Assembly: GCF_007829335.1 (NCBI RefSeq)
Contig: NZ_VIWO01000004.1
Span: 310,001-374,000 of the forward strand
Origin: Chitinophaga polysaccharea
Lineage (GTDB): Bacteria; Bacteroidota; Bacteroidia; Chitinophagales; Chitinophagaceae
DNA: 64,000 nt
Direction of reading: 5' to 3'
The notes beneath the pieces are model-generated. The model did no database searches and was not told where the DNA came from. It saw only the letters and a program-made list of their open reading frames with translations. Below, in pieces: positions 42,395 through 51,484 of the stretch. The position numbers and the translations under genes are program-made. Each line of letters begins with the position of its first letter. Within the stretch, counting starts at the first letter, position 1.

Positions 42395-45300
42395 ATGATC
42401 AAAAAAACTATCCTTACAGCGCTATGCGTTGGAGTATTTCAATTTGCCCATTCCCAACAAAAGGTGCAGACCAGTCATGAAGCCGAAGAAAATGAGCAGC
42501 TTGACCAGGAATTTAAAAATACCCAATGGTATAAATTAATGCAAAAGCCACATGCCAACTATTTCAGTATCCGGAAGAAATTTGACAGGTATATGGAGCG
42601 GCATCCGCAGGGGGAAGGCCCCAGGGAAACGGGCGAAGAATGGTTCCGGAAAAGTATTTATTACCTGGATAGTAAGGGGAGGGTACAGGCTCCTCCTGCC
42701 TTTAACTACCTGGGTCTTCGTGCAGGTATTGTCCCTACTTCAAATGTTACAGACACGATGGCGGGAGACTGGCGTATGATCGGCCCGCGTAACCAAACAT
42801 TGCCAGGTGGGGGGGCCGGTGTAAAGGGAGGATTCTCCTATTGTGTGCGGATAGACCCCACCAATCTGCAAAAAATGTTCATCAGTTTTCAGACCGGTGG
42901 CCTTTGGGTATCCTCTAATGGTGGCATTGTATGGCATCTCGTAGATGGCAATATGCCTGATAACCCTTATTTTGATATTGTTGTTTGCCCCGTCAACACA
43001 AACATCGTATATGCCATTTCAAAATCCGCCGTCATCAAGTCCACCGACGGAGGTTATACCTGGGCGGTAACCGGACTTAATAGTACCACTTATTCTTCAG
43101 GGCAGGGAGTCGATGTGGCAGTGTCTCCTTCCGATCCCAATATTGTTGTGGCTCGCTGGGGTAATTCATTATACCGGTCAACGGATGGTGGTACCACATG
43201 GACTTCCATTTTATCTTCCCTGAATACCATTAATGCAGATGGCTATGTCAATAATACCGGTGGGATCCTGGAATGGAGTAATAATGACCAAAACCGTGTT
43301 TTCTTTATAGATGCAGCATGGGACGGCACCACGGCTGCCATTTATGCCTCCACTAATAAAGGAGCCTCCTTTACAAAATTGACAACAATTAATATTCCTA
43401 CAGACATTCCGAGCCAATACCAAAACTTAAAGTTCATAAAAATTGCGACGGCAACAGATAACACATCTGCTGTTTTTGCTTTTTTAAACTGTGGTTATAA
43501 CTATATGCAGTTATATCAAACGGATGTGAGCAATGGAGCTACAACGCTCCTGCGGAAAAATATGGTCAATAATTCAGGAGCTGACGCCATAGCAATGGAT
43601 ATCAATAATTCCAATAACATTATTTATGGTACCTATGGCGAAACAAATGTCCATTACTCAACAGATAACGGGCAAACTTTTGCTACATCCAACCCGATGC
43701 ACTTCGATATCAGGTCGATACATATTGTTAATGGCAAAGTCATGGTGGGAAATGATGGGGAAACCGTAGTGTCGAACGACAAAGGCGCCACTTTTTATAA
43801 TGTTTCCGGAGGCATTTCAAATATTGAACTCTGGGGTTTTGGTGCTTCCTTTAAGTCTGATATTCTGGCTGCCGGCTGTAACCACGGTCCTCTTACTATT
43901 CGCGACTATGTCGGGAATGGAGGCTGGTACACTGTATTCGGAGCTGATCAGCAAAACACGGATGTGAACCCGCTCGACAGTATTCATGTAATCACCAGGG
44001 GATATGGGACCTCTTTAGTATCAAGAACAGGGATGGGCACATTTACATCTACTCCTACCCAGGTGGATCCTGGCAGAGAAGACTGGATCAATAACCTGAC
44101 CTATCATCCACATTTGTTTAATACGATCGAAAGCCACACTGCAGGCGACTTCCCGGAAGATACTCCTGTTGCCACAAGGCAAATCTGGCGGAAATCCCTG
44201 ATCAGAAGCGACGACAATGGCCTTACGCTCAAGGTGGTGTATACTTTCAACGACAGGTTAATGAGCGAAAAAATCTGTATGAAAGATACCAATCGCATTT
44301 ATTGTATCGTTTCCCCTTCCAATAACCATTTATGGAAAACTTCCAACGGTGGCGTAAACTGGACAGAAATCACGCCCAGTACATCAGTAACCGGATCGGG
44401 TGTAACAAACATCAGTGATGTGGCAGTGAGCGATACGAATCCTGATGAGATATGGGTAACTTATTCGGGCGTGCAGGGCACCTGCAAAGTGCTACATTCA
44501 ACAGATGGTGGTGCGAGTTATACTAACCTCACTACAGCTACGCTTGGCTCATATCCTATTTTTAAAATAATTTTTCAGCGGGGTACCAACGGTGGTGTTT
44601 ATGTAGGAAATAAATCAGGTGTTTTCTATCGGAATAATAGCATGGCCGACTGGCAGAAACTAGGTACAGGACTACCGATGCTGGAGGTACATAACCTGTT
44701 TATCAATTATTATAAAGGAAAATTATTGATCGGTACCACCAGGGGGGCCTGGGATCATGATCTCTACGAACATTCCTCCACGAAAGCACAAATATCTGCC
44801 AGTACAAAAAATCCCAGTTGCCAGTCTCCAACGGTACAATTCCGGGATTACAGTGTAGTGAGCAATGGAGGCACTGGCGCCACCTATTCCTGGAAATTCC
44901 CCGGAGGTACGCCATCTACTTCTACCTCAGAAACACCGTTGGTCAACTATGCTGGTGCTTCGGCAGGTAGTTATGACGTTGAATTAACCGTTACAGACCA
45001 ATATGGGACCAGTACGCACAAACTTACCAATTTTATCACTTATGATCCTGCCATTTGCTGTCAAAGCACTGCTCCAGGCTGGACATCGGAAGACATTGGA
45101 GGCCCGGCAATAGCTGGATCGACCTGTTATAATTCCAGCTTAAACCGTTTCACGGTGAAGGCATCTGGTACCGATATATGGAATACTTCAGATCAGTTCC
45201 GGTTCAATGACACTGCGCTGAACGGTAACGGACAAATTATCGCAAGAGTTGCAAGCTTTAATGGTACCAATGTCTGGGCAAAAGCTGGTGTGATGATCCG

Positions 45301-46792
45301 GGAAACCAACAATGCTAACAGTCAAAATGTATTCATTGCAATAACGCCAGGTAATGGCGTTACTTTTCAGTACAGAACGCCTACCGGTAGCTATTCTTCA
45401 TACACAAGTGGGGCTACAACTGCCCCTACACCATATTGGATTAAACTTGTACGGTCAGGTAGCCAGTTCACTGGTTACAGCTCGCCCAATGGAATCAACT
45501 GGGACTCAGTTAGCACTATTAACATAGCAATGAATGCTGCCGTAAGAATCGGTGTTGCTATTACCAATCATGATAATACCCAACTCGCAACTGCTGTTGT
45601 CGACAATGTGAGTGTCTCGTCTTCCTGTATAACGATCACGAAACAACCACTTTCAACAACCACCTGTCTTGGTAACAATGCTACCTTTAGTACCACCGTG
45701 TCAGGAACAGGTAATACCTATCAGTGGCTGACAAATAGCGGTGGTGGCTGGTATAATGAAGGTGATGGCAACTGGCCCAATGGTGCTGTTACAGGTTCTG
45801 CTACCACAACACTGGTGAAAACAGTGAATGGTGCTACTAATAACGGTCAGCAATGGCAGTTGAAAGTGACCAATCCTGCCTGCGGCACCATCCTTTCCAA
45901 TCCGGCAACACTCACCGTAACAGGGGCTGCTATCACATCACAGCCGGTGTCTGCAACAGTTTGCATGGGCAACAATGCTGTCTTTAGTGCTGCTACATCT
46001 GGGGCTGGTAATACTTACCAATGGCAAACCTACCAGGGTGGCAGCTGGATTAATGAAACCGATGGTCCCAAGTCTGATGGGGACGTCACAGGTTCAACTA
46101 CACCAACCCTGACGAAAGTAGTGAATACTTCTACGCAAAATGGCCGGCAGTGGCGGCTCCTGGTTAACAATGGAACTTGTAGTGCGCTTACTTCTAATAC
46201 CGTAACGCTTACCGTTGCAGGTACTGCCATCACTACACAACCTGTTTCAGCAACAGCATCCATTGGCAGTACTGCCACTTTCAGTGCAATAGCTGCCGGT
46301 ACTGGCAATACCTATCAATGGGAAACCAATCAGGGATACAGTTGGTACAACGAAGCCGATGGCTCCTGGTCTGATGGTGCTGTTTCAGGGTCTACCACAC
46401 AAACGCTCACGAAAGCAGTGAATGCCTCCACGCAAAGTGGCCGGCAGTGGCGTCTCAAGGTCACCAATGGTGCCTGCAAGGTTGTTTCCAACATCGTAGT
46501 TTTAACGGTTGGATCAACAGCAAGGATAGCAAATACGCAAGCCTCCACGCTCAATACAAAGGAAAAAATCTCCTTGTATCCTAACCCTACACATAATGTG
46601 CTCACCATTACAGGAATGACCGGCAAAAAAATAATTGCTGTTTATAATACTGCTGGCGTGTGCATTTATTCGGCAACAATTACCGAAACAACGAAGACCA
46701 TTAGTACAGACAACTGGACAAATGGTGCATACGTGGTAAAAATCACGGGAACAGATGGTCAAATACAAAACTTTGAAGTTATTAAGAACTGA
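42395..46792 (+). CDS. Large type IX-secreted protein: BNR/sortilin-like propeller, PKD, Ig-like repeats, Por tail
   Basis: 1465 residues with a signal peptide (to about residue 20). Residues about 120-800 hold repeated BNR-like motifs (STDGGYTW, STDGGTTW, STDNGQTF, TSNGGVNW, STDGGASY) of a sialidase/GH74-like beta-propeller. A PKD domain lies at about 800-885, then a beta-sandwich of about 190 residues (FNGTNVWAKAGVMIRET). Three tandem Ig-like repeats follow with an exact 297-bp period beginning at 45635, 45932 and 46229. The last 75 residues are a Por-type sorting tail (ISLYPNPTHNVLTITG, GAYVVKITG). Enzyme or adhesin cannot be decided. Confidence 0.85.
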   Translation: MIKKTILTALCVGVFQFAHSQQKVQTSHEAEENEQLDQEFKNTQWYKLMQKPHANYFSIRKKFDRYMERHPQGEGPRETGEEWFRKSIYYLDSKGRVQAPPAFNYLGLRAGIVPTSNVTDTMAGDWRMIGPRNQTLPGGGAGVKGGFSYCVRIDPTNLQKMFISFQTGGLWVSSNGGIVWHLVDGNMPDNPYFDIVVCPVNTNIVYAISKSAVIKSTDGGYTWAVTGLNSTTYSSGQGVDVAVSPSDPNIVVARWGNSLYRSTDGGTTWTSILSSLNTINADGYVNNTGGILEWSNNDQNRVFFIDAAWDGTTAAIYASTNKGASFTKLTTINIPTDIPSQYQNLKFIKIATATDNTSAVFAFLNCGYNYMQLYQTDVSNGATTLLRKNMVNNSGADAIAMDINNSNNIIYGTYGETNVHYSTDNGQTFATSNPMHFDIRSIHIVNGKVMVGNDGETVVSNDKGATFYNVSGGISNIELWGFGASFKSDILAAGCNHGPLTIRDYVGNGGWYTVFGADQQNTDVNPLDSIHVITRGYGTSLVSRTGMGTFTSTPTQVDPGREDWINNLTYHPHLFNTIESHTAGDFPEDTPVATRQIWRKSLIRSDDNGLTLKVVYTFNDRLMSEKICMKDTNRIYCIVSPSNNHLWKTSNGGVNWTEITPSTSVTGSGVTNISDVAVSDTNPDEIWVTYSGVQGTCKVLHSTDGGASYTNLTTATLGSYPIFKIIFQRGTNGGVYVGNKSGVFYRNNSMADWQKLGTGLPMLEVHNLFINYYKGKLLIGTTRGAWDHDLYEHSSTKAQISASTKNPSCQSPTVQFRDYSVVSNGGTGATYSWKFPGGTPSTSTSETPLVNYAGASAGSYDVELTVTDQYGTSTHKLTNFITYDPAICCQSTAPGWTSEDIGGPAIAGSTCYNSSLNRFTVKASGTDIWNTSDQFRFNDTALNGNGQIIARVASFNGTNVWAKAGVMIRETNNANSQNVFIAITPGNGVTFQYRTPTGSYSSYTSGATTAPTPYWIKLVRSGSQFTGYSSPNGINWDSVSTINIAMNAAVRIGVAITNHDNTQLATAVVDNVSVSSSCITITKQPLSTTTCLGNNATFSTTVSGTGNTYQWLTNSGGGWYNEGDGNWPNGAVTGSATTTLVKTVNGATNNGQQWQLKVTNPACGTILSNPATLTVTGAAITSQPVSATVCMGNNAVFSAATSGAGNTYQWQTYQGGSWINETDGPKSDGDVTGSTTPTLTKVVNTSTQNGRQWRLLVNNGTCSALTSNTVTLTVAGTAITTQPVSATASIGSTATFSAIAAGTGNTYQWETNQGYSWYNEADGSWSDGAVSGSTTQTLTKAVNASTQSGRQWRLKVTNGACKVVSNIVVLTVGSTARIANTQASTLNTKEKISLYPNPTHNVLTITGMTGKKIIAVYNTAGVCIYSATITETTKTISTDNWTNGAYVVKITGTDGQIQNFEVIKN

Positions 46793-46820
46793 TAATGATC
46801 GGTTATAGTCTTTAAAAAAC

Positions 46821-46855
46821 AACAAAGCCCGCTACGGCGGGCTTTGTTGTTTTTA
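46821..46855. terminator. Intrinsic terminator
   Basis: A perfect 12-bp stem (46821-46832 with 46837-46848) around a TACG tetraloop, followed by GTTTTTA. It lies about 30 bp after the stop of the large secreted protein. Confidence 0.88.
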
Positions 46856-46972
46856 CTCTAAAATTTATTCTATTTTGCCTCTGTTTTATCCATGCTATCA
46901 GGCGTACACCCAGCTGTGCTGACTTTATGTCGGTTTCGATAGCTTGCATCAAGAAGCAACAGCAAATTCGTT

Positions 46973-47527
46973 TTATAGATCTTTAGATTTTATACTTATT
47001 ACACCAAAGGGGGCTATGGATCTAATCTTCAAGTCGAGCTTAGATGGTTGAATATAGGATATATCTTGAATATTGGATTTGGTTTGACTATTCATTACGA
47101 TACTCTTTATCCTGTCTCCTGATATTAAAATTCCATTTATCATTATAGGCTTTTTGGTATAATATGATTTTCCATTTACCTTATTATATAAAAAATTGTA
47201 ACTAAATGTATCATAGATATAATCTTCAAAAGGCGTGTTAGGTGTATTAATAATCAATACTGGTTTGGTAGCCGGTTCTAAATTCAGTTCTTTATTAAAA
47301 TCTTCATTACGAATCTTTTGCCAGTCATTCACCTTTCCTGCAAATTGAGATGAATCTACGAGCCCATCCACCAGACGAATAAAACTCCTATCATTAAAAT
47401 TAACAGTCTTCAGGACTCGTCCACCAGTATCAATTAAATCAACAATAGGAAGCGAATCCTTTGATTGCGCTATAGTTGTTATTGGGATAAGAAAAAAGCA
47501 TATTGAAAAAATCTGTAAGGGTTTCAT
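46973..47527 (-). CDS. Secreted protein with TonB-plug-like C-terminal motif
   Basis: 184 residues with a signal peptide (MKPLQIFSICFFLIPITTIAQ). The mature part has no recognised enzyme motif. The last 30 residues, ISYIQPSKLDLKIRSIAPFGVISIKSK, follow the pattern of the TonB-dependent receptor plug segment that normally reads I-x-x-V-x-V-L-K-D-A...-Y-G-x-x-A-x-x-G-V-I-x-I-x-T-K. It may be a stand-alone plug-like domain or carboxy-terminal remnant, exported to the periplasm. It stands alone; about 500 bp to its right carry no gene. Confidence 0.6.
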   Translation of the reverse strand: MKPLQIFSICFFLIPITTIAQSKDSLPIVDLIDTGGRVLKTVNFNDRSFIRLVDGLVDSSQFAGKVNDWQKIRNEDFNKELNLEPATKPVLIINTPNTPFEDYIYDTFSYNFLYNKVNGKSYYTKKPIMINGILISGDRIKSIVMNSQTKSNIQDISYIQPSKLDLKIRSIAPFGVISIKSKDL

Positions 47528-48027
47528 ATTTTAAAAAATTAAAGTGACTAATAAGGGTTCTAAAATTTCAATTGATAGACATGGCCTTATCAAAAATTGT
47601 CCGTCGGTGAAGACTTCCTATGGGTCAATAATTGAAAAATCTCTGTTAGAAGTTGTTCTTTCTGCAAACGGATTTAAAGATCTATGGCACATCGTTACTG
47701 ATGCCGATTAACAAAGAATAACAGGAAACAAACACTTACATTTATAATAGAGCTAAGGCTATATGCTGCATCATCAACAACTGGGATAACGGCTATCTGC
47801 TGAAGCTTCTGAGATAAAAGTAAGCACAAGTGTCGTCTTAAATTAACGTTAATATGACTTTTTGTGATGCTTTTTTGACGGGAATCCAGTTAATAGATTA
47901 CTTATAAGTGGTGCATTGTTGCCAGCTATGAATATATCTTGGGATAGGTCTGTTTTTTTTGACTTGTCCCATTTTTTTGTATAGATTACTGCTCTCTGAC
48001 AGATATGCAATATTTGGAATCCCATTA
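47528..48027. other. Intergenic gap, nothing recognised
   Basis: About 500 AT-rich bases with stop codons in all frames and no coding or RNA signature. The promoter of the small secreted protein should lie at the left end. No terminator could be recognised after the DUF4249 gene. Confidence 0.4.
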
Positions 48028-48849
48028 TTACCGTATCGTATAATCCTTCACATCCACTTCCGATAACCTGAAATATCCATAAGCAAAGTTTTCGAAATGG
48101 GTTTGATTGATGATATTTCCCCTCACCGAACCTGGTGTTGCCTGAAATGGGCCATTTCCGGCCCCGGATGCCGCTAACAGTTTTCTGAAGTAATCATAAT
48201 ACCTCCTGGAAATTCCATACAGATTGATGTGTATCGTGTCTCCGGCCTTCAGGTCTTTGTCAGAAAAATATTCCTGCATTAGGTTGCCTTGACTGTTCTG
48301 GTCATCGTTTGCTTTATAATCCGGATACGCTGATACTGGCGATACAATACGGTGTAAGTAGTAGTTTTCCTCATTACCATTATCCTGATAGGCGTATTTG
48401 ATTTCCACTTCATCACCACCAAATCCGCCTTTATCATTCTGTTCTATATTATTTTCAATATGCGGTGCGCCCATACAGGTTTCGGTGGCGGTATAGATCT
48501 CTTCATTTAAAACTACTTTTAATGTATAGCTTTCTCCGATAACCGGATGGAAGTTGGAGCAGATATATTCTCCCGTACCGTGCTTTTCTATAAAGTTAAA
48601 GGCGATATTTGCTGAATTGGTTATAACGATGTCTGCTCCTGAAACCGTTGGAAATGTGGAATTGTAATATCCGGTGGTGGTGGAGAGTTTGATTTTCTGC
48701 TCATTGCCTGTTGTGCCTTTTATCCAGTCAATCGATGCGTCAATGACCAATTTTGGCGGGGCTGTTTCTAGATCCACTTCCACTACTTTGGTGCAGGACA
48801 GCAGGAAAAAGCAGCATGGAATAACCAGGTATTTAAGTATGTTCTTCAT
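48028..48849 (-). CDS. DUF4249 family lipoprotein
   Basis: 273 residues with a lipoprotein signal (IPCCFFLLSC, lipid Cys about residue 19). The mature part starts with VVEVDLETAPPKLVIDASIDWIKG and is beta-rich, the DUF4249 pattern. These lipoproteins are consistently found with a TonB-dependent receptor of the kind encoded 16 bp upstream, and may act as its outer-surface substrate-binding partner, analogous to SusD with SusC. The substrate is unknown. Same operon as the receptor, probably controlled by the divergent LytTR system. Confidence 0.85.
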   Translation of the reverse strand: MKNILKYLVIPCCFFLLSCTKVVEVDLETAPPKLVIDASIDWIKGTTGNEQKIKLSTTTGYYNSTFPTVSGADIVITNSANIAFNFIEKHGTGEYICSNFHPVIGESYTLKVVLNEEIYTATETCMGAPHIENNIEQNDKGGFGGDEVEIKYAYQDNGNEENYYLHRIVSPVSAYPDYKANDDQNSQGNLMQEYFSDKDLKAGDTIHINLYGISRRYYDYFRKLLAASGAGNGPFQATPGSVRGNIINQTHFENFAYGYFRLSEVDVKDYTIR

Positions 48850-48865
48850 TATTATATTATTAGCA

Positions 48866-51238
48866 TTAGAATTTGAAATTGTAGGTCACACCGGGTACGA
48901 TACCAAAAATGGATATCTGCTTTGCTTCACTCAATCCTGTTTCCCTGTTTTGCTCAAACATGAGAGATGCGGCGTTGTTTCTGCCGTAAATATTATATAT
49001 ACTGAACACCCATTCACCTTTCCATCTTTTCTTACTGTCAGGTTTGGGAGTGTAGGTAGCCGATAGATCCAGGTGATGATAAGCCGGAAGTGAATTGGCA
49101 TTTCGCTGGCCGTAATTTGCAATCGTAATTCCCTGGTACTGGTATTTGCCGATGGGATAGGTGGCGGCTTTCCCTGTCTGGTAGGTGAAAATGCCGCCGA
49201 AGCTCCATTTTTTCGTTAGTTGATAAGCGGCGGTAAGTGAAAGGTTATGCGTTTTATCGTAGTTGGCACGATACCATTGGCCGTTGTTAATGCCAGGTTC
49301 CGTTGCATTTCTTCCCGGTGTGCGCTGCTCAGCTTTAGAAAGTGTGTAGGAAAGCCAGCCTGTCAGCCTTTCGGTATTTTTCTTTAGCATTACCTCAAGT
49401 CCGTAGGCTCTTGCCTCCCCATTCAGCAATACCTGTTCTATAGCTTTTTGAGCAATCAGTTCGGCGCCGTCAATATAATCTGCTTTGTTTTGAATTTTCT
49501 TGTAAAAGGCTTCTGTTTCCAGAGCATATTTTCCATTGCGAAAATTTCTGAAATAACCCAATGCAACCTGGTCAAGAATTTCGGGCTTCAGGTATTGATC
49601 GCTCGGCGCCCAGATATCGAGTGGAGATACGGAAGCAGTGTTGGAAATTAAATGGATGTACTGGCTCATCCGGTTATAGCTCGCCTTAATGGATTGATCG
49701 TTATTTAAAGCATAAGAAACTGCCAAACGAGGTTCTAAGTTTCCAAAGTCAATGATTTTTTTGTTTTTATTGTAATAGGTTATACTCGTTGGTTTCCCTT
49801 CTTCGTAAATTTGTAGTTCGGGATTGAATAACACTGCCTGGTTATTGGCATAATTATTTACATGCTGTTCTCCTAAACGCAGGAAATAACTATATCGCAG
49901 TCCATAAGTCAATGATATTTTATCTGTGAGTGTTTGCTCGGCGCTGATATATAATGCATTTTCCCAGGCATACTTTTTCTCAATCTGGTCGGGATTGATA
50001 GCTGATGTGGAGTCTATGGGTTTTATGGTGCCGGGATTGAATTTATAATAGATGGAATTGACGCCGTAATTCAAAACCAGCTTATCCGACAGGTGATGGT
50101 TAAAATCATACTTAAAATTAAAATTGCGGATGTCCGACACCCAGTCAATGCCGACATATTTTATCTTCAGGCCATAATCATATTTACTGTAAATGAACGA
50201 TGCATTGGAGAAAAATTTATCAGAAAAAATATGATTCCAACGAAGATTAAAGAAGGAGTTACCATAATTGTTGCTGAAGAAATTGTTAAAATCCATTTTA
50301 TCCTTGCCGAAGTATCCTGAAAGAAAAATCCTGTTGTTGTCATTGAGCTTGAAATTCAGTTTAGCGTTCAAATCGTAGAAAGAAATGGAATTAGGGTTGT
50401 CTGCCAGTTTCATGAACAAATGAGCATAAGAAGTGCGGCCTGCTACCACGAATGAACTTTTATCTTTTACAATAGGGCCTTCCGCCAACAACCGGCTCGA
50501 AATCGCCCCGATGCCACCTGTTATGTGATATGTTTCGTTGTTCCCTTCTTTTTGGTAAATATCCAAAACAGATGACGTGCGCCCACCGAAATTAGCGGGT
50601 ATACCACCTTTATACAATTTCAGATCTTTGATCACATCTGCATTGAAAACGGATAGAAAGCCGAACAAGTGTGAGGTGTTGTAAACAACCGCCTCATCTA
50701 ATAATATCAGATTACCGTCCACCGAACCGCCCCTGACGTTAAAGCCTGTTGCCCCTTCCTGTGCAGTGGATACTCCCGGAAGCTGCAGAATAGCTCTCAA
50801 AACATCCACCTCGCCCATCACTGCCGGCATCTTTTTGATGGTGGAGATAGAGAGTTTATTTACACTCATTTCAGGTTTTCGGATGTTGTTTGCTGATCCG
50901 TTGTATTTTATCACGACTTCATTTAGGTTTTTGCTTTTTTCAAGCATTGAGAAATTCTTTCTGGTGTTTGCTGCCAGAACGATATGTTCCTCAATAGTCT
51001 CAAATCCCACGCAGCTGATAACGATGGTATATTCGCCTTTGGGTAAGGTGACGGAATAAAAACCGTATGCATTAGTGATGGTGGAAATTTTTGCACCTGG
51101 AATGAAAATGCTTGCGCCGATAATTGTTTCGGTACTTGTTTTCATGTTGATTATTCCACTCAATGTGACTTTCTCCTGTGAATAAGCCCCCAATGAAATG
51201 GTTATAAGCAGCAATGTATAAATGATCTTGTGTCTCAT
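48866..51238 (-). CDS. TonB-dependent receptor with carboxypeptidase-regulatory-like domain
   Basis: 790 residues. Signal peptide to about residue 20, then a CarboxypepD_reg-like domain (about 25-105, TITNAYGFYSVTLPKGEYTIVISCVGFE). The plug domain follows (VMGEVDVLRAILQLPGVSTAQEGATGFNVRGGSVDGNLILLDEAVVY), and a C-terminal beta-barrel of about 550 residues ends in an aromatic residue (YNFKF). It imports a large or scarce substrate across the outer membrane using TonB energy. First gene of an operon with the DUF4249 lipoprotein. Its promoter has a perfect TAGTTTTG box and a pair of 21-bp-spaced direct repeats. Confidence 0.92.
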   Translation of the reverse strand: MRHKIIYTLLLITISLGAYSQEKVTLSGIINMKTSTETIIGASIFIPGAKISTITNAYGFYSVTLPKGEYTIVISCVGFETIEEHIVLAANTRKNFSMLEKSKNLNEVVIKYNGSANNIRKPEMSVNKLSISTIKKMPAVMGEVDVLRAILQLPGVSTAQEGATGFNVRGGSVDGNLILLDEAVVYNTSHLFGFLSVFNADVIKDLKLYKGGIPANFGGRTSSVLDIYQKEGNNETYHITGGIGAISSRLLAEGPIVKDKSSFVVAGRTSYAHLFMKLADNPNSISFYDLNAKLNFKLNDNNRIFLSGYFGKDKMDFNNFFSNNYGNSFFNLRWNHIFSDKFFSNASFIYSKYDYGLKIKYVGIDWVSDIRNFNFKYDFNHHLSDKLVLNYGVNSIYYKFNPGTIKPIDSTSAINPDQIEKKYAWENALYISAEQTLTDKISLTYGLRYSYFLRLGEQHVNNYANNQAVLFNPELQIYEEGKPTSITYYNKNKKIIDFGNLEPRLAVSYALNNDQSIKASYNRMSQYIHLISNTASVSPLDIWAPSDQYLKPEILDQVALGYFRNFRNGKYALETEAFYKKIQNKADYIDGAELIAQKAIEQVLLNGEARAYGLEVMLKKNTERLTGWLSYTLSKAEQRTPGRNATEPGINNGQWYRANYDKTHNLSLTAAYQLTKKWSFGGIFTYQTGKAATYPIGKYQYQGITIANYGQRNANSLPAYHHLDLSATYTPKPDSKKRWKGEWVFSIYNIYGRNNAASLMFEQNRETGLSEAKQISIFGIVPGVTYNFKF

Positions 51239-51274
51239 CCTTTAGAAATCGATTTAACAATTACAAATTCGACA

Positions 51275-51340
51275 CAAAACTATTCCTTTGGATAACCGCC
51301 TTTTTGTAATTATACCAAACGCGGCATCTTTTATAGCAAA
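51275..51340 (-). promoter_or_regulatory. Promoter and candidate LytTR operator of the TonB-receptor operon
   Basis: On the minus strand, TTTGCTATAAAA (51340-51329) and TTTGGTATAATT (51319-51308) form direct repeats exactly 21 bp apart. The proximal copy starts 37 bp upstream of the -7 box TAGTTTTG (51282-51275). LytTR regulators bind pairs of direct repeats about two helical turns apart, and such a regulator is encoded by the divergent operon. Confidence 0.6.
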
Positions 51341-51399
51341 GTATACCAGGGTACTACAAAATATATTGCTTATTTTATTCATTTTTGTGATGCACCTGT

Positions 51400-51466
51400 T
51401 TTCGTATAAAAAACACACGCTTTCGTATAAAAGCAGGCCAGCCCACAGCATTTATTGTTAAATTTG
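51400..51466 (+). promoter_or_regulatory. Promoter and candidate LytTR operator of the histidine kinase operon
   Basis: TTTCGTATAAAA occurs at 51400-51411 and 51421-51432, identical copies 21 bp apart. The -7 box TAAATTTG is at 51459-51466, 38 bp after the start of the proximal copy. Sequence and geometry match the repeats in front of the divergent receptor operon, so one regulator probably controls both. Confidence 0.6.
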
Positions 51467-51484
51467 TGCTATACAATTTGATAA

